Origin: Prauserella aidingensis
GTDB taxonomy: Bacteria > Actinomycetota > Actinomycetes > Mycobacteriales > Pseudonocardiaceae
NCBI RefSeq assembly: GCF_024171865.1
Contig: NZ_JAMTCN010000002.1
Coordinates: 372,001 to 436,000, forward strand
Direction: 5' to 3'
Length of the DNA: 64,000 nucleotides
Positions 7,061 to 15,435 of the stretch are shown here, piece after piece (positions within the stretch are counted from its first letter, which is position 1; the number at the start of each line of letters is the position of its first letter). A program made the translations under genes and the position numbers. The notes below the pieces were generated by a model that saw only the letters and a list, made by a program, of their open reading frames with translations, did not search any database and was not told the origin of the DNA.

Positions 7061-9998
7061 CGCCTTCGGCCTCGACCGGCTGCGCGCCGCCGTGCTGCGC
7101 GCGTGGCGGGATTCGCCGACCAGGCTGACCGAGGACACCAACGCCGAACGTGACCTGCGCGCGGGCGGCTACCGCGACCGGCTGGTGGTCGAACTGGCCC
7201 AGAACGCCGCCGACGCCGCCGCTCTGGCAGGCGAACCGGGCCACCTGCGCGTCACGGTGACCGGCGGGCAGCTGCGCGTGGCCAACACCGGGGCGCCGCT
7301 CGACGAGGCGGGCGTCGCCGCGCTGGCGTCGTTGCGGGCGTCGGCCAAACCGGCGGACACGGTCGGCCGGTTCGGGGTCGGCTTCGCCGCGGTACTGGCG
7401 GTGACGGCGGAGCCGCGCATCGTGTCGCGCACGGGCGGGGTCGCCTTCTCCGAGCAGCGTACGAAGGCCGAGGCCGGCGCAGCCGACGTGCCGGTACTGC
7501 GGCTGCCGTGGGAACTCGGTGACGACGAGCCGCCGGTGCCCGAGGGGTTCGACACCGAGGTGCGGCTTCCGTTGACCGTGCCCGCGGGCGAGGTGCTGGA
7601 CACGATCGCCGCCGAGGTGCCGGACCTGCTGCTGGCGCTGCCGTGGCTGACGCGCGTGGACGTCGACGGCCGCACCTGGTCGCGTTCGGCCGCCCCGGGC
7701 TCCGGCGTCGTCACACTGAGCACGCCGGAGGGGACGGCGCGGTGGCTGACCCACGTCGACGACGGTGTGGTGTGGGCGCTGCCGGTCGACGACAGCGGGA
7801 CGCCGCTGCCGTTGGACGACGACGTGCTGCACACGCCGACACCGACGGACGAGCGGTTGTCGTTGCCTGCTCGGCTGTTCGCACCCGTTCCCGTGGAACC
7901 CTCGCGCAGGCGCGTGCTGACCGGCGAGGCGGCTCGTCCCGTACTCGCCGCGGCGGCCACGGCGTATCCGGGACTGGTGCGGAGACTCGCGTCCGCCGAC
8001 CGGAAGGCACTCGTGCCGTCGGCGCGCTTCCCGTTGTCCGAAGTGGACTCGGAGTTGCGCGACCTCGTGGTCGCGCAGCTGTCCGAACAGGACTGGATTC
8101 CCGCGGCGGCGGGCGGCGACCTCGCGGGGAGTCGGACCAGGGTGCTGCCGGTGGACGCGCCGGAGCTGGTCCGCCTGCTCGCCGACGTGGTTCCCGGGCT
8201 CGCCACCGCGTGCGGTCACGCCGCTGCCCGCGTGCTCGAGACGGTCGGCGCCCGTGCGATCGGCGTCGCCGACGTCGTCGAGGCGCTCACCGGGATCGAC
8301 CGGGAACCGACGTGGTGGCACGGGCTCTACGACGCGGTGCTGGCGGCACTCGACGCGCGGCAGCTCGACGCCGCCGAGCTCGGCGCCCTCCCGGTGCCGC
8401 TCGCCGACGGCCGCACCGTGCCGGGTCCGCGAGGAGCGCTGGTGCCGGAGTCCGCACCGGAGGAGTCCGGTCTGCCGGTACTCGCCGGGCTCGACGTGGT
8501 GGGGCTGCACCTGGTGCACCCCGACGCGGCGCATCCGCTGCTCGAACGGCTCGGCGCGCAGCGCGCGGGCCCCGCGGAACTGCTGGAGGCGCCTGCGCTG
8601 CGCGAGGCCGTGGAACGCAGCGTCGAGGACGCCGTGTCAGGAGTGGACGTCCGCCCACTCGTCGACGCGGTGCTGCGGCTGGCCCGTGACGGCGACGCGA
8701 CCGGCCTGGGAGCCCTCGCACTGCCTGCGCGCTCGGGGTGGCGCAGGGCCGACGAGCTGGTGCTGCCCGGCGCGCCGGTGCTCGACGTGTTCGACCCGGA
8801 GTCCGTCGGCGAGGACGGCGCGCTCGACGTGCTCGACGACGCGTTCGCCGAATCCCACGACCCGGCCGTGCTGACCGCACTCGGCGTGCTGGACTCGTTC
8901 GCCCTGGTCGTCGACGACGAACCCGCCGATGCCGACCACGAACTGCCCGACGAAACGGCGTGGTGGGAGGCGACGGCACCGCCGCGGGTGCGTGCGGTAC
9001 GTGACCTCGACCTGGTCGCCGACGACGCGTGGCCCGCGGCGATCCGGCTGTTGGCGCAGCGGCCGGAGACGTGGCGCGCGCTGACCGAGCCCGGCGGCCA
9101 CACGCCGTGGTGGCTCGCCCGGTTCGCACTTCTCGACGGCCGCGCTCCCGCGGACTGGCGGATGCCCGGCGCCGGCGACCTCGCCGGGCTGTTCGACCCG
9201 GTGCCGGACGTGGGGCTGTCGCCGGAGCAGCTCACGGCGGTGGGCGTCCGCACGGCACTGCCTGATGCGACCACTGTGGACACCGACGACGTCGCGGATC
9301 TGTGCGACCGGCTGGCCGATCCCGATCGGGCGGTGCCGCTCGGCCTGACGCTGCGGGTGCATCGACTGCTGGCCGCGGGACACGTCGATCCGCCGGACAG
9401 GGTGCGCACGCTCGACGGGGCCGTCACCGACGCGCGCGACGTGGTCGTGCTCGACGGGCCGTGGCTGCTCGGCGCGCTCCCGCCCGCGAGGTTCGTGGCC
9501 TGCGAGGGCGGTGAGTCGGGTCGCGGTGCGGGAGAGTTGGCGGAGGCGTTCGACCTGCCGCTCGCGAGTGTCGTGATCGACGCCGAGGTGAGCAGCGACG
9601 GCGAGTTCGCGTCGTGGACGCAGCTGCCCGCGGTCGCCGAGGTGGCCGAACTGCTGGGTGTGACGCTGCCCGGCGGCGGTGTCGTCGTGCACGAGCGGCT
9701 GACGGTCGCGGGCGCCGACGTCGGAGAGGCCGACGTGGACGTGCCCTGGTGGTACAGCGTCGATCCGGACGGCGACGATCGTCACGGCACCGCTGCTGAG
9801 GGCCTCGGTGTCGACGGGGCCCGTGTCGACGGGGCCGGTGTCGACGTGGCCGGTGTCGACGTGGCCGGGGTGCTGCACGCGTCCGACACGTCCGACGGGC
9901 TGGCCAGGGCTTTCGCATGGGCAGCCGGGCTGTGGGCACGCCGCTGGGAGATCGCCGCCCTGCTCGACGACCCGGACCCGCGCACGCTCCTCGGCTGA
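7044..9998 (+). CDS. HSP90/sacsin-like GHKL ATPase
   Basis: A 984-residue protein with an N-terminal GHKL (Bergerat-fold) ATP-binding domain at about residues 25-240. The N-box VELAQNAADAA and the G-box GRFGVGFAAVLAV match sacsin/HSP90-type folds. The remaining ~740 residues are an acidic, Ala/Leu-rich region without a recognised domain, containing a short repeat GVDGARVDGAGVDVAGVDVA near residues 922-945. Actinobacterial homologues are usually annotated as Hsp90-like ATP-binding proteins; client unknown. GTG 7044 overlaps the 3' end of DUF3027, which argues for a two-gene functional unit. Confidence 0.85.
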   Translation: MSGLPDAFGLDRLRAAVLRAWRDSPTRLTEDTNAERDLRAGGYRDRLVVELAQNAADAAALAGEPGHLRVTVTGGQLRVANTGAPLDEAGVAALASLRASAKPADTVGRFGVGFAAVLAVTAEPRIVSRTGGVAFSEQRTKAEAGAADVPVLRLPWELGDDEPPVPEGFDTEVRLPLTVPAGEVLDTIAAEVPDLLLALPWLTRVDVDGRTWSRSAAPGSGVVTLSTPEGTARWLTHVDDGVVWALPVDDSGTPLPLDDDVLHTPTPTDERLSLPARLFAPVPVEPSRRRVLTGEAARPVLAAAATAYPGLVRRLASADRKALVPSARFPLSEVDSELRDLVVAQLSEQDWIPAAAGGDLAGSRTRVLPVDAPELVRLLADVVPGLATACGHAAARVLETVGARAIGVADVVEALTGIDREPTWWHGLYDAVLAALDARQLDAAELGALPVPLADGRTVPGPRGALVPESAPEESGLPVLAGLDVVGLHLVHPDAAHPLLERLGAQRAGPAELLEAPALREAVERSVEDAVSGVDVRPLVDAVLRLARDGDATGLGALALPARSGWRRADELVLPGAPVLDVFDPESVGEDGALDVLDDAFAESHDPAVLTALGVLDSFALVVDDEPADADHELPDETAWWEATAPPRVRAVRDLDLVADDAWPAAIRLLAQRPETWRALTEPGGHTPWWLARFALLDGRAPADWRMPGAGDLAGLFDPVPDVGLSPEQLTAVGVRTALPDATTVDTDDVADLCDRLADPDRAVPLGLTLRVHRLLAAGHVDPPDRVRTLDGAVTDARDVVVLDGPWLLGALPPARFVACEGGESGRGAGELAEAFDLPLASVVIDAEVSSDGEFASWTQLPAVAEVAELLGVTLPGGGVVVHERLTVAGADVGEADVDVPWWYSVDPDGDDRHGTAAEGLGVDGARVDGAGVDVAGVDVAGVLHASDTSDGLARAFAWAAGLWARRWEIAALLDDPDPRTLLG

Positions 9999-10058
9999 GT
10001 AACGGTCGGGCTGAGCAACGGCCGAACTGAGCAACGGCCGGGCTGGGCATCGGCCGGG
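9995..10058. repeat. 16-bp tandem repeat, four copies
   Basis: Four head-to-tail copies of CTGAGCAACGGCCGGG with 0-3 mismatches (the first starts within the last codon of the ATPase). The exact 16-base period and the position directly after a stop codon suggest recent slippage expansion of untranslated DNA. Confidence 0.8.
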
Positions 10059-10426
10059 TGCGGGCCGGCGGGGTCTGCGGAGCGTCGGCGGGGTCTGCGG
10101 AGGACCGGGGAGTCCGGTTCCCGCTCGGATCAACGCCGGCGCGGCCGCTGCCGAAATCCGGCGACCCGGTGGGGGCGGGCCCCGAACGAGGGGGAGGTGT
10201 ACGGGGCCCGCCACTTCCAGAGTACGGAGTGATCGGCGGTCTGTCCCGTGGTCTAGAGCAGGCGTTGCGGACTCGTGTTCCGCCGCTCGACCGGCGGATC
10301 CATCGCTCGTGCGGCTCACCACGGTCGAGCCTGAGCAGGCGTGGGACTGCGGGTGGCGCGGGGTCGGCGGGGCCGAGCGGTGTGCGTCCCGCGGTACGGG
10401 TCACGCGGGCCGGGGCGGGCGGGGCG
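10059..10426. other. Gene-free stretch with direct repeats and a strong hairpin
   Basis: No convincing gene lies here. Two copies of CGGCGGGGTCTGCGGAG (10066-10082 and 10086-10102) continue the repetitive tract, and GGCGGGCCCCG at 10174-10184 pairs perfectly with CGGGGCCCGCC at 10202-10212 to give an 11-bp stem, probably a terminator for the ATPase operon. The rest is GC-rich with no promoter or RNA gene that can be recognised. Confidence 0.6.
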
Positions 10427-10699
10427 TCAGAGGTCGCGTTGGGCGCCGCGGGAGCCGTGGCGCGAGGCCGTGGTCTGCCATGTAATGATTCCGAAGCCGA
10501 CGCACCCGAGTCCCCCACCGGCCAGCGCTGTCCAGGTCCATGTGTTGTCGGCGCCGGTGACGAGCAGGACGACCAGGGCGACCAGCCACGCCGTGGTGCC
10601 CACGAGTGCCGGTGCCCACAGTCCGACGACGGGTTTGGGCAGGGCGGGAACCGGTCGAAACGGGCCTGTAACTCGTCGGGTCTTGCCGGGTGTGTCCAC
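10427..10699 (-). CDS. DUF2530 family two-helix membrane protein
   Basis: A 90-residue protein with a basic N-terminus (VDTPGKTRRVTGPFRPVPALP) and two membrane helices, about residues 28-49 (WAPALVGTTAWLVALVVLLV) and 57-77 (WTALAGGGLGCVGFGIITW), matching actinobacterial DUF2530. Function unknown. The GTG at 10699 has no Shine-Dalgarno, but TAGCCT lies 7 bases upstream (plus-strand 10707-10712), so a leaderless mRNA is likely. It diverges from the NCS2 permease. Confidence 0.75.
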   Translation of the reverse strand: MDTPGKTRRVTGPFRPVPALPKPVVGLWAPALVGTTAWLVALVVLLVTGADNTWTWTALAGGGLGCVGFGIITWQTTASRHGSRGAQRDL

Positions 10700-10706
10700 G
10701 TGGGAC

Positions 10707-10712
10707 AGGCTA
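10707..10712 (-). promoter_or_regulatory. Leaderless-type -10 element for DUF2530
   Basis: TAGCCT on the minus strand ends 7 bases before the GTG start at 10699, and no ribosome-binding sequence is present. This is the spacing expected when transcription starts at the start codon. Confidence 0.4.
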
Positions 10713-10744
10713 CCGCTGCCGTGTGTGAAGCGAGGTGGGTGACA

Positions 10745-12205
10745 GTGGCTCAGGAGAGCACCGAAGAGGGCAGGGAGAACCCGAAGAGCGGGTTCGACCG
10801 CTTCTTCAAGGTCAGCGAGCGAGGCTCGTCGGTCGGCCGCGAGGTGCGAGGCGGGCTCGTCACCTTCGTCGCGATGGCCTACATCATCGTGCTGAACCCG
10901 CTCATCCTCGGCAGCTTCTCGCCGGACGACCCGTCGGCGAAGACCGACGTGACGGGCGCGATCCTGGGCGTGCCGCAGGTCGCGGCCGTCACGGCGCTGG
11001 TCGCGGGCGTGATGACGATCCTGATGGGCCTGGTGGCGAACTTCCCGTTCGCGCTGGCCGCGGGCCTGGGCATCAACGCCCTCGTCGCCTACACGATCGC
11101 CCCGCAGATGAGCTGGGGCGCTGCGATGGGCCTGGTGGTCGTCAACGGCATCATCGTGCTGATCCTGGTGCTCACGGGTGTCCGCACGATCATTTTCAAG
11201 GCGGTGCCACCCGCGTTGAAGGCGGCGATCGCCGTCGGCATCGGGCTGTTCATCTCGCTGATCGGCCTGGTCGACGCCGGGTTCGTCACGCAGGGCGACG
11301 GCACGCCGGTCCAGCTGGGCGCCGGCGGTTCGATCGCGACGTGGCCGACCCTGGTGTTCGTCGTGACGCTGATCGTCATGGCGATCCTCGTCGCGCGGGG
11401 CGTCAAGGGCGGCATCCTCATCGGTGTCGTGATCGGCACCGTGCTGGCGCTGGTGGTCGAGGCGATCGTGAGCGCGGGCCCGTCGGGCGACGACAACCCG
11501 GGCGGCTGGGCGTACGGTTACCCGGCGTTGCCCGACAGCGTGCTCGGCGTGCCGGACCTGTCCCTGCTGGGCAGTTTCAACTTCGACGCGTGGGTGCAGA
11601 TCCCGGCCATCTCGGCGGCGCTGTTGGTGTTCAGTCTCGTGCTGACGGATTTCTTCGACACGATCGGCACGATGACCGGTCTCGGCAGGCAGGCGGGCCT
11701 GGAGAAGAACGGCACGCTGCCGAACACGAGCAGGGCGCTGTTCGTCGACTCGGTGGGTGCCATCGCGGGTGGTGCGGGTTCGGCGAGCTCGAACACGGTG
11801 TACGTCGAGTCGGCGGCCGGTATCGCGGAGGGCGCGCGCACGGGCTTGGCGAACATCGTCACGGGCGGGCTGTTCCTCGTCGCGATGTTCTTCACCCCGC
11901 TCTACGAGATCGTTCCGATCGAGGCCGCGGCGCCTGCCCTGGTCATCGTGGGTGCGCTGATGATCAGGCAGGTCGCCGACATCGACTTCTCGGACCTGAC
12001 GGTCGCATTGCCTGCCTTCCTCACGATCGTGGTCATGCCGTTCACGTACTCGATCACCAACGGGATCGGCGCGGGCTTCGTCAGCTACGTCGTGCTGCAG
12101 GCCGCCACGGGCAAGGCCCGCAACGTGCACCCGCTCATGTGGGTCGTCGCGGTCGCGTTCGTCGTCTACTTCGGGATCGGCCCGATCCAGTCGATGTTCG
12201 CCTGA
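10745..12205 (+). CDS. NCS2-family purine (hypoxanthine/guanine-type) permease
   Basis: A 486-residue polytopic protein of the NCS2 family, AzgA-like branch, which imports purine bases by proton symport. The N-terminus SGFDRFFKVSERGSSVGREVRGG leads into TM1 VTFVAMAYIIVLNP; the family signatures GLGINALVAYTIAP, LTDFFDTIGTMTGL and GAGSASSNTVYVESAAGIAEGARTG are present in two stretches. Length fits AzgA/PbuG-type carriers. GTG 10745 is preferred because GAGGTGG ends 6 bases upstream; GTG 10739 is an alternative. Stands alone; no purine riboswitch was recognised in the short leader. Confidence 0.92.
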   Translation: MAQESTEEGRENPKSGFDRFFKVSERGSSVGREVRGGLVTFVAMAYIIVLNPLILGSFSPDDPSAKTDVTGAILGVPQVAAVTALVAGVMTILMGLVANFPFALAAGLGINALVAYTIAPQMSWGAAMGLVVVNGIIVLILVLTGVRTIIFKAVPPALKAAIAVGIGLFISLIGLVDAGFVTQGDGTPVQLGAGGSIATWPTLVFVVTLIVMAILVARGVKGGILIGVVIGTVLALVVEAIVSAGPSGDDNPGGWAYGYPALPDSVLGVPDLSLLGSFNFDAWVQIPAISAALLVFSLVLTDFFDTIGTMTGLGRQAGLEKNGTLPNTSRALFVDSVGAIAGGAGSASSNTVYVESAAGIAEGARTGLANIVTGGLFLVAMFFTPLYEIVPIEAAAPALVIVGALMIRQVADIDFSDLTVALPAFLTIVVMPFTYSITNGIGAGFVSYVVLQAATGKARNVHPLMWVVAVAFVVYFGIGPIQSMFA

Positions 12206-12296
12206 TCGTCCGATTCGCCCCTCGCATGTGCTGTGGGTGTCACCGGTTCGGGTGTCGCCCACAGCACCATCTGTGCAGGTCGCAGAGATCGTGAGC

Positions 12297-12302
12297 TAAA
12301 CT
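12297..12302 (+). promoter_or_regulatory. Leaderless-type -10 element for the MarR gene
   Basis: TAAACT ends 6 bases before the GTG start at 12309 and there is no Shine-Dalgarno. The flank GCTAAACTAATCAAG is A/T-rich compared with its surroundings, supporting a promoter directly at the start codon. Confidence 0.5.
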
Positions 12303-12308
12303 AATCAA

Positions 12309-12788
12309 GTGTCCGAGCCTGTAGACGGTCTGACCGCCTCGGTTCCCTCCGAGCCGGGCGGCCGGTCCGAGAACCCTTCGCTGGCGAGCCGGTTGCGGCT
12401 GTCGGTGGTGCGGCTCAATCGCAGGCTGCGGGCACAGCGGACCGACACCGACCTGTCGTTGACCCAGGTGGCCGCGCTGTCGACGCTCCACAAGCACGGC
12501 GCGATGACACCGGGGCGGCTCGCCGCGCACGAGGGTGTTCAACCGCCGTCGATGACGCGGGTGATCGCTGCGCTCGAACTGGTCGGCTATGTCGAACGGG
12601 CTCCGCATCCGACCGATGGCAGACAGGCCATCGTCGAGATCACGGAGTCGGGTACGGCCTACGTCCACGAGAGCATCTCGGTTCGTGAGGCGTGGCTGGA
12701 CGAACGGTTGCAGGAACTGAGCGGCGAGGAGCGCGAGGTGCTCTCCAGGGCCGCCACGATCATCGAACGCATGGCGGGACACAGCTGA
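12309..12788 (+). CDS. MarR-family transcriptional regulator
   Basis: A 159-residue winged-helix repressor. The HTH is LTQVAALSTLHKHGAMTPGRLAAHEGVQPPSMTRVIAALE and the wing is GYVERAPHPTDGRQAIVEIT, with the DGR signature of MarR wings. It probably acts as a dimer binding a palindrome near its own promoter. It is followed 30 bases later by an MFS exporter, the usual MarR-controlled efflux arrangement. The start is GTG with a TAAACT -10 element immediately upstream, so the mRNA is likely leaderless. Confidence 0.92.
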   Translation: MSEPVDGLTASVPSEPGGRSENPSLASRLRLSVVRLNRRLRAQRTDTDLSLTQVAALSTLHKHGAMTPGRLAAHEGVQPPSMTRVIAALELVGYVERAPHPTDGRQAIVEITESGTAYVHESISVREAWLDERLQELSGEEREVLSRAATIIERMAGHS

Positions 12789-12818
12789 GGCCCGCCTGCC
12801 AGGAGGCGACAACCCGGC

Positions 12819-14129
12819 GTGGCACTGACGGATAGCGACACCCAGGCTCGACCGACCGCTGACGCTATCCCGGGAACCCGCCGAAAGGCCCCACCAGGCA
12901 TGTTCGGATCACTGCGCGTGCGCAACTACCGCCTGTTCTTCTCGGGGCAGGTCGTGTCCAACATCGGCACGTGGATGCAGCGCACCGCCCAGGACTGGCT
13001 GGTGTTCACCCTCAGCGGCAACGATCCGGTGGCGCTCGGTGTCGCCGTGGCGTTGCAGTTCCTGCCCACGTTGCTGCTGTCGTTGTGGGCGGGTGTGCTG
13101 GCGGACCGGATCGACAAGCGCAAGCTGCTGTTCGCGATCCAGGCGTGCATGCTCGTGCAGGCCACCGTGCTCGGTGGGCTCGCCGTGAGCGGCGCGGTCG
13201 AGTTGTGGCACGTCTACCTGCTGTGTTTCGTCCTGGGGACGTTGTCGGCGCTGGAGGTGCCGACGCGGCAGTCGTTCGTCGCGGAGCTGGTGGGCAAGGA
13301 GCAGGTGGCGAACGCCGTCGCGCTGAACTCGTCGGTCTTCAACATGGCGCGCATCGTCGGGCCCGCGATCGCCGGGTTGGCCATCGTCGCGGTCGGTGAG
13401 GGGTGGCTGTTCCTCGGTAACGCCGTGTCGACGCTCGCGGTGCTGGCCGGTCTCGCGGCGATGCGTCCGGGCGAGCTGTACCGGGGGAAGGCCGTGGCGC
13501 GCGGCAAGGGGCAGTTGCGCGAGGGGTTGCGGTACGTGCGCGGCAGGCCGGATCTGATGGCGATCATGCTGCTGATGTTGTTCGTCAGCACGTTCGCGAT
13601 CACGTTCTTCACCTCGCTCGCGGTCGTCGCGGGCAACGTGTTCGGTACGGAGGCCGACGGTTACGGCATGCTGTCGACGCTGCTGGCGGTGGGCACCTTC
13701 GGGGGTGCGCTGTTGTCGGCGCGGCGGGGGAGCAAGGGCAAGCCGTCGATGCGGCTCCTGTTGGGGGCGGCGATGGCGCTCGGCGTGCTGGAGTTGGCGA
13801 CGTCGTTCATGCCGACCTATCTGGCGTTCGGCCTGGCGCTCGTGCCGTTGGGGCTGGCGACGATCACGTTCCTCAACACGGCGAACGCGCTGGTGCAGAC
13901 GTCGGTCAGCCCGGAGATGCGCGGGCGGGTGATGGGGCTGTACGTGCTGATGGTGATGGGTGGCAATCCGGTCGGCGGGCTGCTCACCGGGTGGATGGCC
14001 GAGACTTTCGGCGGGCGGTCGCCGTTCTACATCGGCGGTACCGTGGCGATGCTCGCGGCGGTGATCTGCGCAGCCGCCATGGCCAAGGCGCGCGGCGACC
14101 ACTTGCGCGACTTGCTGAGGTTAGGCTAA
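12819..14129 (+). CDS. MFS exporter (MFS_3/EntS-like)
   Basis: A 436-residue 12-helix major facilitator with the EntS/MFS_3 N-terminal signature FRNY-like VRNYRLFFSGQVVSNIGTWMQ, the motif-A loop GVLADRIDKRKLL and VEVPTRQSF-type LEVPTRQSFVAELV. Members export siderophores (EntS) or drugs. The MarR gene 30 bases upstream is its probable regulator. GTG 12819 has GGAGG about 13 bases upstream, a long spacing, so the exact start is uncertain. The stop codon TAA lies inside a perfect IdeR-type iron box, which makes a siderophore link worth testing. Confidence 0.88.
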   Translation: MALTDSDTQARPTADAIPGTRRKAPPGMFGSLRVRNYRLFFSGQVVSNIGTWMQRTAQDWLVFTLSGNDPVALGVAVALQFLPTLLLSLWAGVLADRIDKRKLLFAIQACMLVQATVLGGLAVSGAVELWHVYLLCFVLGTLSALEVPTRQSFVAELVGKEQVANAVALNSSVFNMARIVGPAIAGLAIVAVGEGWLFLGNAVSTLAVLAGLAAMRPGELYRGKAVARGKGQLREGLRYVRGRPDLMAIMLLMLFVSTFAITFFTSLAVVAGNVFGTEADGYGMLSTLLAVGTFGGALLSARRGSKGKPSMRLLLGAAMALGVLELATSFMPTYLAFGLALVPLGLATITFLNTANALVQTSVSPEMRGRVMGLYVLMVMGGNPVGGLLTGWMAETFGGRSPFYIGGTVAMLAAVICAAAMAKARGDHLRDLLRLG

Positions 14130-14134
14130 CCTCA
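14116..14134. promoter_or_regulatory. IdeR/DmdR-type iron box overlapping a stop codon
   Basis: TGAGGTTAGGCTAACCTCA is a perfect 19-bp palindrome that matches the IdeR/DtxR consensus (TWAGGTTAGSCTWACCTWA) at all but the outer positions. It covers the last codons and TAA stop of the MFS exporter and faces no obvious start codon: the next gene, sodA, is convergent. The match to the consensus is direct; regulation of any gene is unproven. Confidence 0.75.
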
Positions 14135-14163
14135 GAGACGTCGCTTCGTGGTGGGAGCGGCAG

Positions 14164-14458
14164 TCAGTTCGGGAACGGACGGGGCCCTGGCCGCTGGAAC
14201 CGGCCAGGGCCCCGTTCCCGTAAGACCCACATTACCGCCGGCGGGCGCGAATACGTCGAAGCGCCGTCCCGGCCCGTCAGCCTTGCGGAACGGTGGGTAC
14301 GGCAACCTCCGCACGTGCTCTCGTTCGTCCGCTGAGGCAGCCGGTCCAGAACACCCTTGATCTCGGCATGCTGCCGACCCCGGTAGTTCTGGTCGGACCC
14401 GTTGAGCCCCGCGAGAACCTCCGCATCCGGCGAGCTTCCGGATCTGCTCCTCGGTCAT
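14164..14458 (-). pseudogene. Possible frameshifted small ORF
   Basis: Reading from an ATG at 14458 gives MTEEQIRKLA, then the frame breaks; skipping one G near 14436 restores a plausible soluble peptide DAEVLAGLNGSDQNYRGRQH and AEIKGVLDRLPQRTNEST. The continuous hydrophilic composition after the one-base change suggests either a decayed gene or a sequence error. The 3' part runs into the hairpin at 14171-14219, so the true end is unclear. Weak call; no family was recognised. Confidence 0.25.
14171..14219. terminator. Long hairpin downstream of the MFS exporter
   Basis: Nested arms: outer GGGAAC (14171-14176) with GTTCCC (14214-14219), and inner GGGGCCCTGGCC with GGCCAGGGCCCC around a short loop. 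It is a strong terminator candidate for transcripts from the MFS side, or from a start at the iron box. Confidence 0.7.
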
Positions 14459-14487
14459 GCCCGCGGCGACGAAGCGCCGCTCACGAC

Positions 14488-14526
14488 GAAGGCCCCGCAC
14501 CGGAGCGTGTCCGGTGCGGGGCCTTC
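14488..14526 (-). terminator. Terminator hairpin of sodA
   Basis: GAAGGCCCCGCACCGGA (14488-14504) pairs perfectly with TCCGGTGCGGGGCCTTC (14510-14526) around a 5-base loop, starting about 40 bases past the sodA stop codon. Confidence 0.8.
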
Positions 14527-14565
14527 GCGTGGTTCGCCCGAGTCGACCTCGGCGGCCGGGAAACC

Positions 14566-15189
14566 TCAGGCCTGCAGCAGGCCGTTGCGGCCGGCCTTGG
14601 CGTCCTCGAAGCGCTTGCCGATCTCGGCCCAGTCGAAGACGTTCCACAGGGCGTTGACGTAGTCCGGCTTCACGTTCTTGTACTGCAGGTAGAACGCGTG
14701 CTCCCACACGTCGACCAGCAGGATCGGAACCGTCGGCAGGACCAGGTTGTTGTGGTGGTCGCGCAGCTGCTGGGTGATCAGCGTCTTGCCGATCGGGTCC
14801 CAGGACAGCGCGCCCCAGCCGTTGCCCTGGATGGTGGTGCAGACCGCCGTGAACTGCGCCTTGAACTTGTCGAAGGAGCCGAACGCGTCGTCGATCGCGG
14901 CCGCGAGCTCACCGGTCGGCTTGTCGCCACCGTTCGGCGACAGGATCTTCCACCACACCACGTGGTTGGCGTGGCCCGCGAGGTTGAACGCCAGCGTGGT
15001 CTCGAGGCCGACGATCGAGCCGAAGTCGTTCGCGTCCCGGGCGGCGGCGAGCTTCTCCAACGTCTGGTTCGCACCGTTGACGTAGGTCTGGTGGTGCTTG
15101 CTGTGGTGGAGCTCGTTGATCTCACCCGAGATGTGCGGCTCGAGTGCGCCGTAGTCGTAGTCGAGGTCGGGAAGCTCGTACGTGGGCAT
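14566..15189 (-). CDS. sodA: Superoxide dismutase (Fe/Mn family)
   Basis: A 207-residue cytosolic Fe/Mn superoxide dismutase converting superoxide to hydrogen peroxide and oxygen. The start [18 protein letters not shown] is typical; metal ligands are visible as His28 in [10 protein letters not shown], the His in [11 protein letters not shown], and Asp/His in the family signature DVWEHAFY. The loop [12 protein letters not shown] is also conserved. GAAGGAGGG precedes ATG 15189. Whether it uses Mn or Fe is not certain from sequence; the symbol is by family. It has its own promoter (15239-15268) and terminator, and neighbours heme oxygenase and an iron box. Confidence 0.96.
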   Translation of the reverse strand: MPTYELPDLDYDYGALEPHISGEINELHHSKHHQTYVNGANQTLEKLAAARDANDFGSIVGLETTLAFNLAGHANHVVWWKILSPNGGDKPTGELAAAIDDAFGSFDKFKAQFTAVCTTIQGNGWGALSWDPIGKTLITQQLRDHHNNLVLPTVPILLVDVWEHAFYLQYKNVKPDYVNALWNVFDWAEIGKRFEDAKAGRNGLLQA

Positions 15190-15238
15190 GAGCCCTCCTT
15201 CGTCGTTGAGGTCGCTTGCGCAGTCCGTCTCGTGTGCC

Positions 15239-15268
15239 AACCTAGTCGCCGCCGCGGGTGCTTGCTAA
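15239..15268 (-). promoter_or_regulatory. Putative sodA promoter
   Basis: On the minus strand TTAGCA (15263-15268) and TAGGTT (15239-15244) are 18 bases apart and lie about 50 bases before the sodA start. Reasonable vegetative promoter; predicted by eye. Confidence 0.4.
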
Positions 15269-15435
15269 CCGGGTGGGCGTGAGTTGACCTTGCTCCCTCG
15301 ACCTCACTGGAGGTCAACGACGTGTCAGATGGGTCACGCCACGAAGTCGTCCCTCGAACCGGTGATCGCGCCCGGTCGGTGCGGGTCGGCCCGGTCGGGA
15401 CGCACCGGTCCACACCGCTCGCGCGACGAGGTTTC

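Noticed and set aside
10427-12262. A 611-codon minus-strand frame opposite the NCS2 permease.
   Set aside because: Only its last 90 codons (DUF2530) look like protein; the rest is Asp/Arg/His-rich antisense of the permease.
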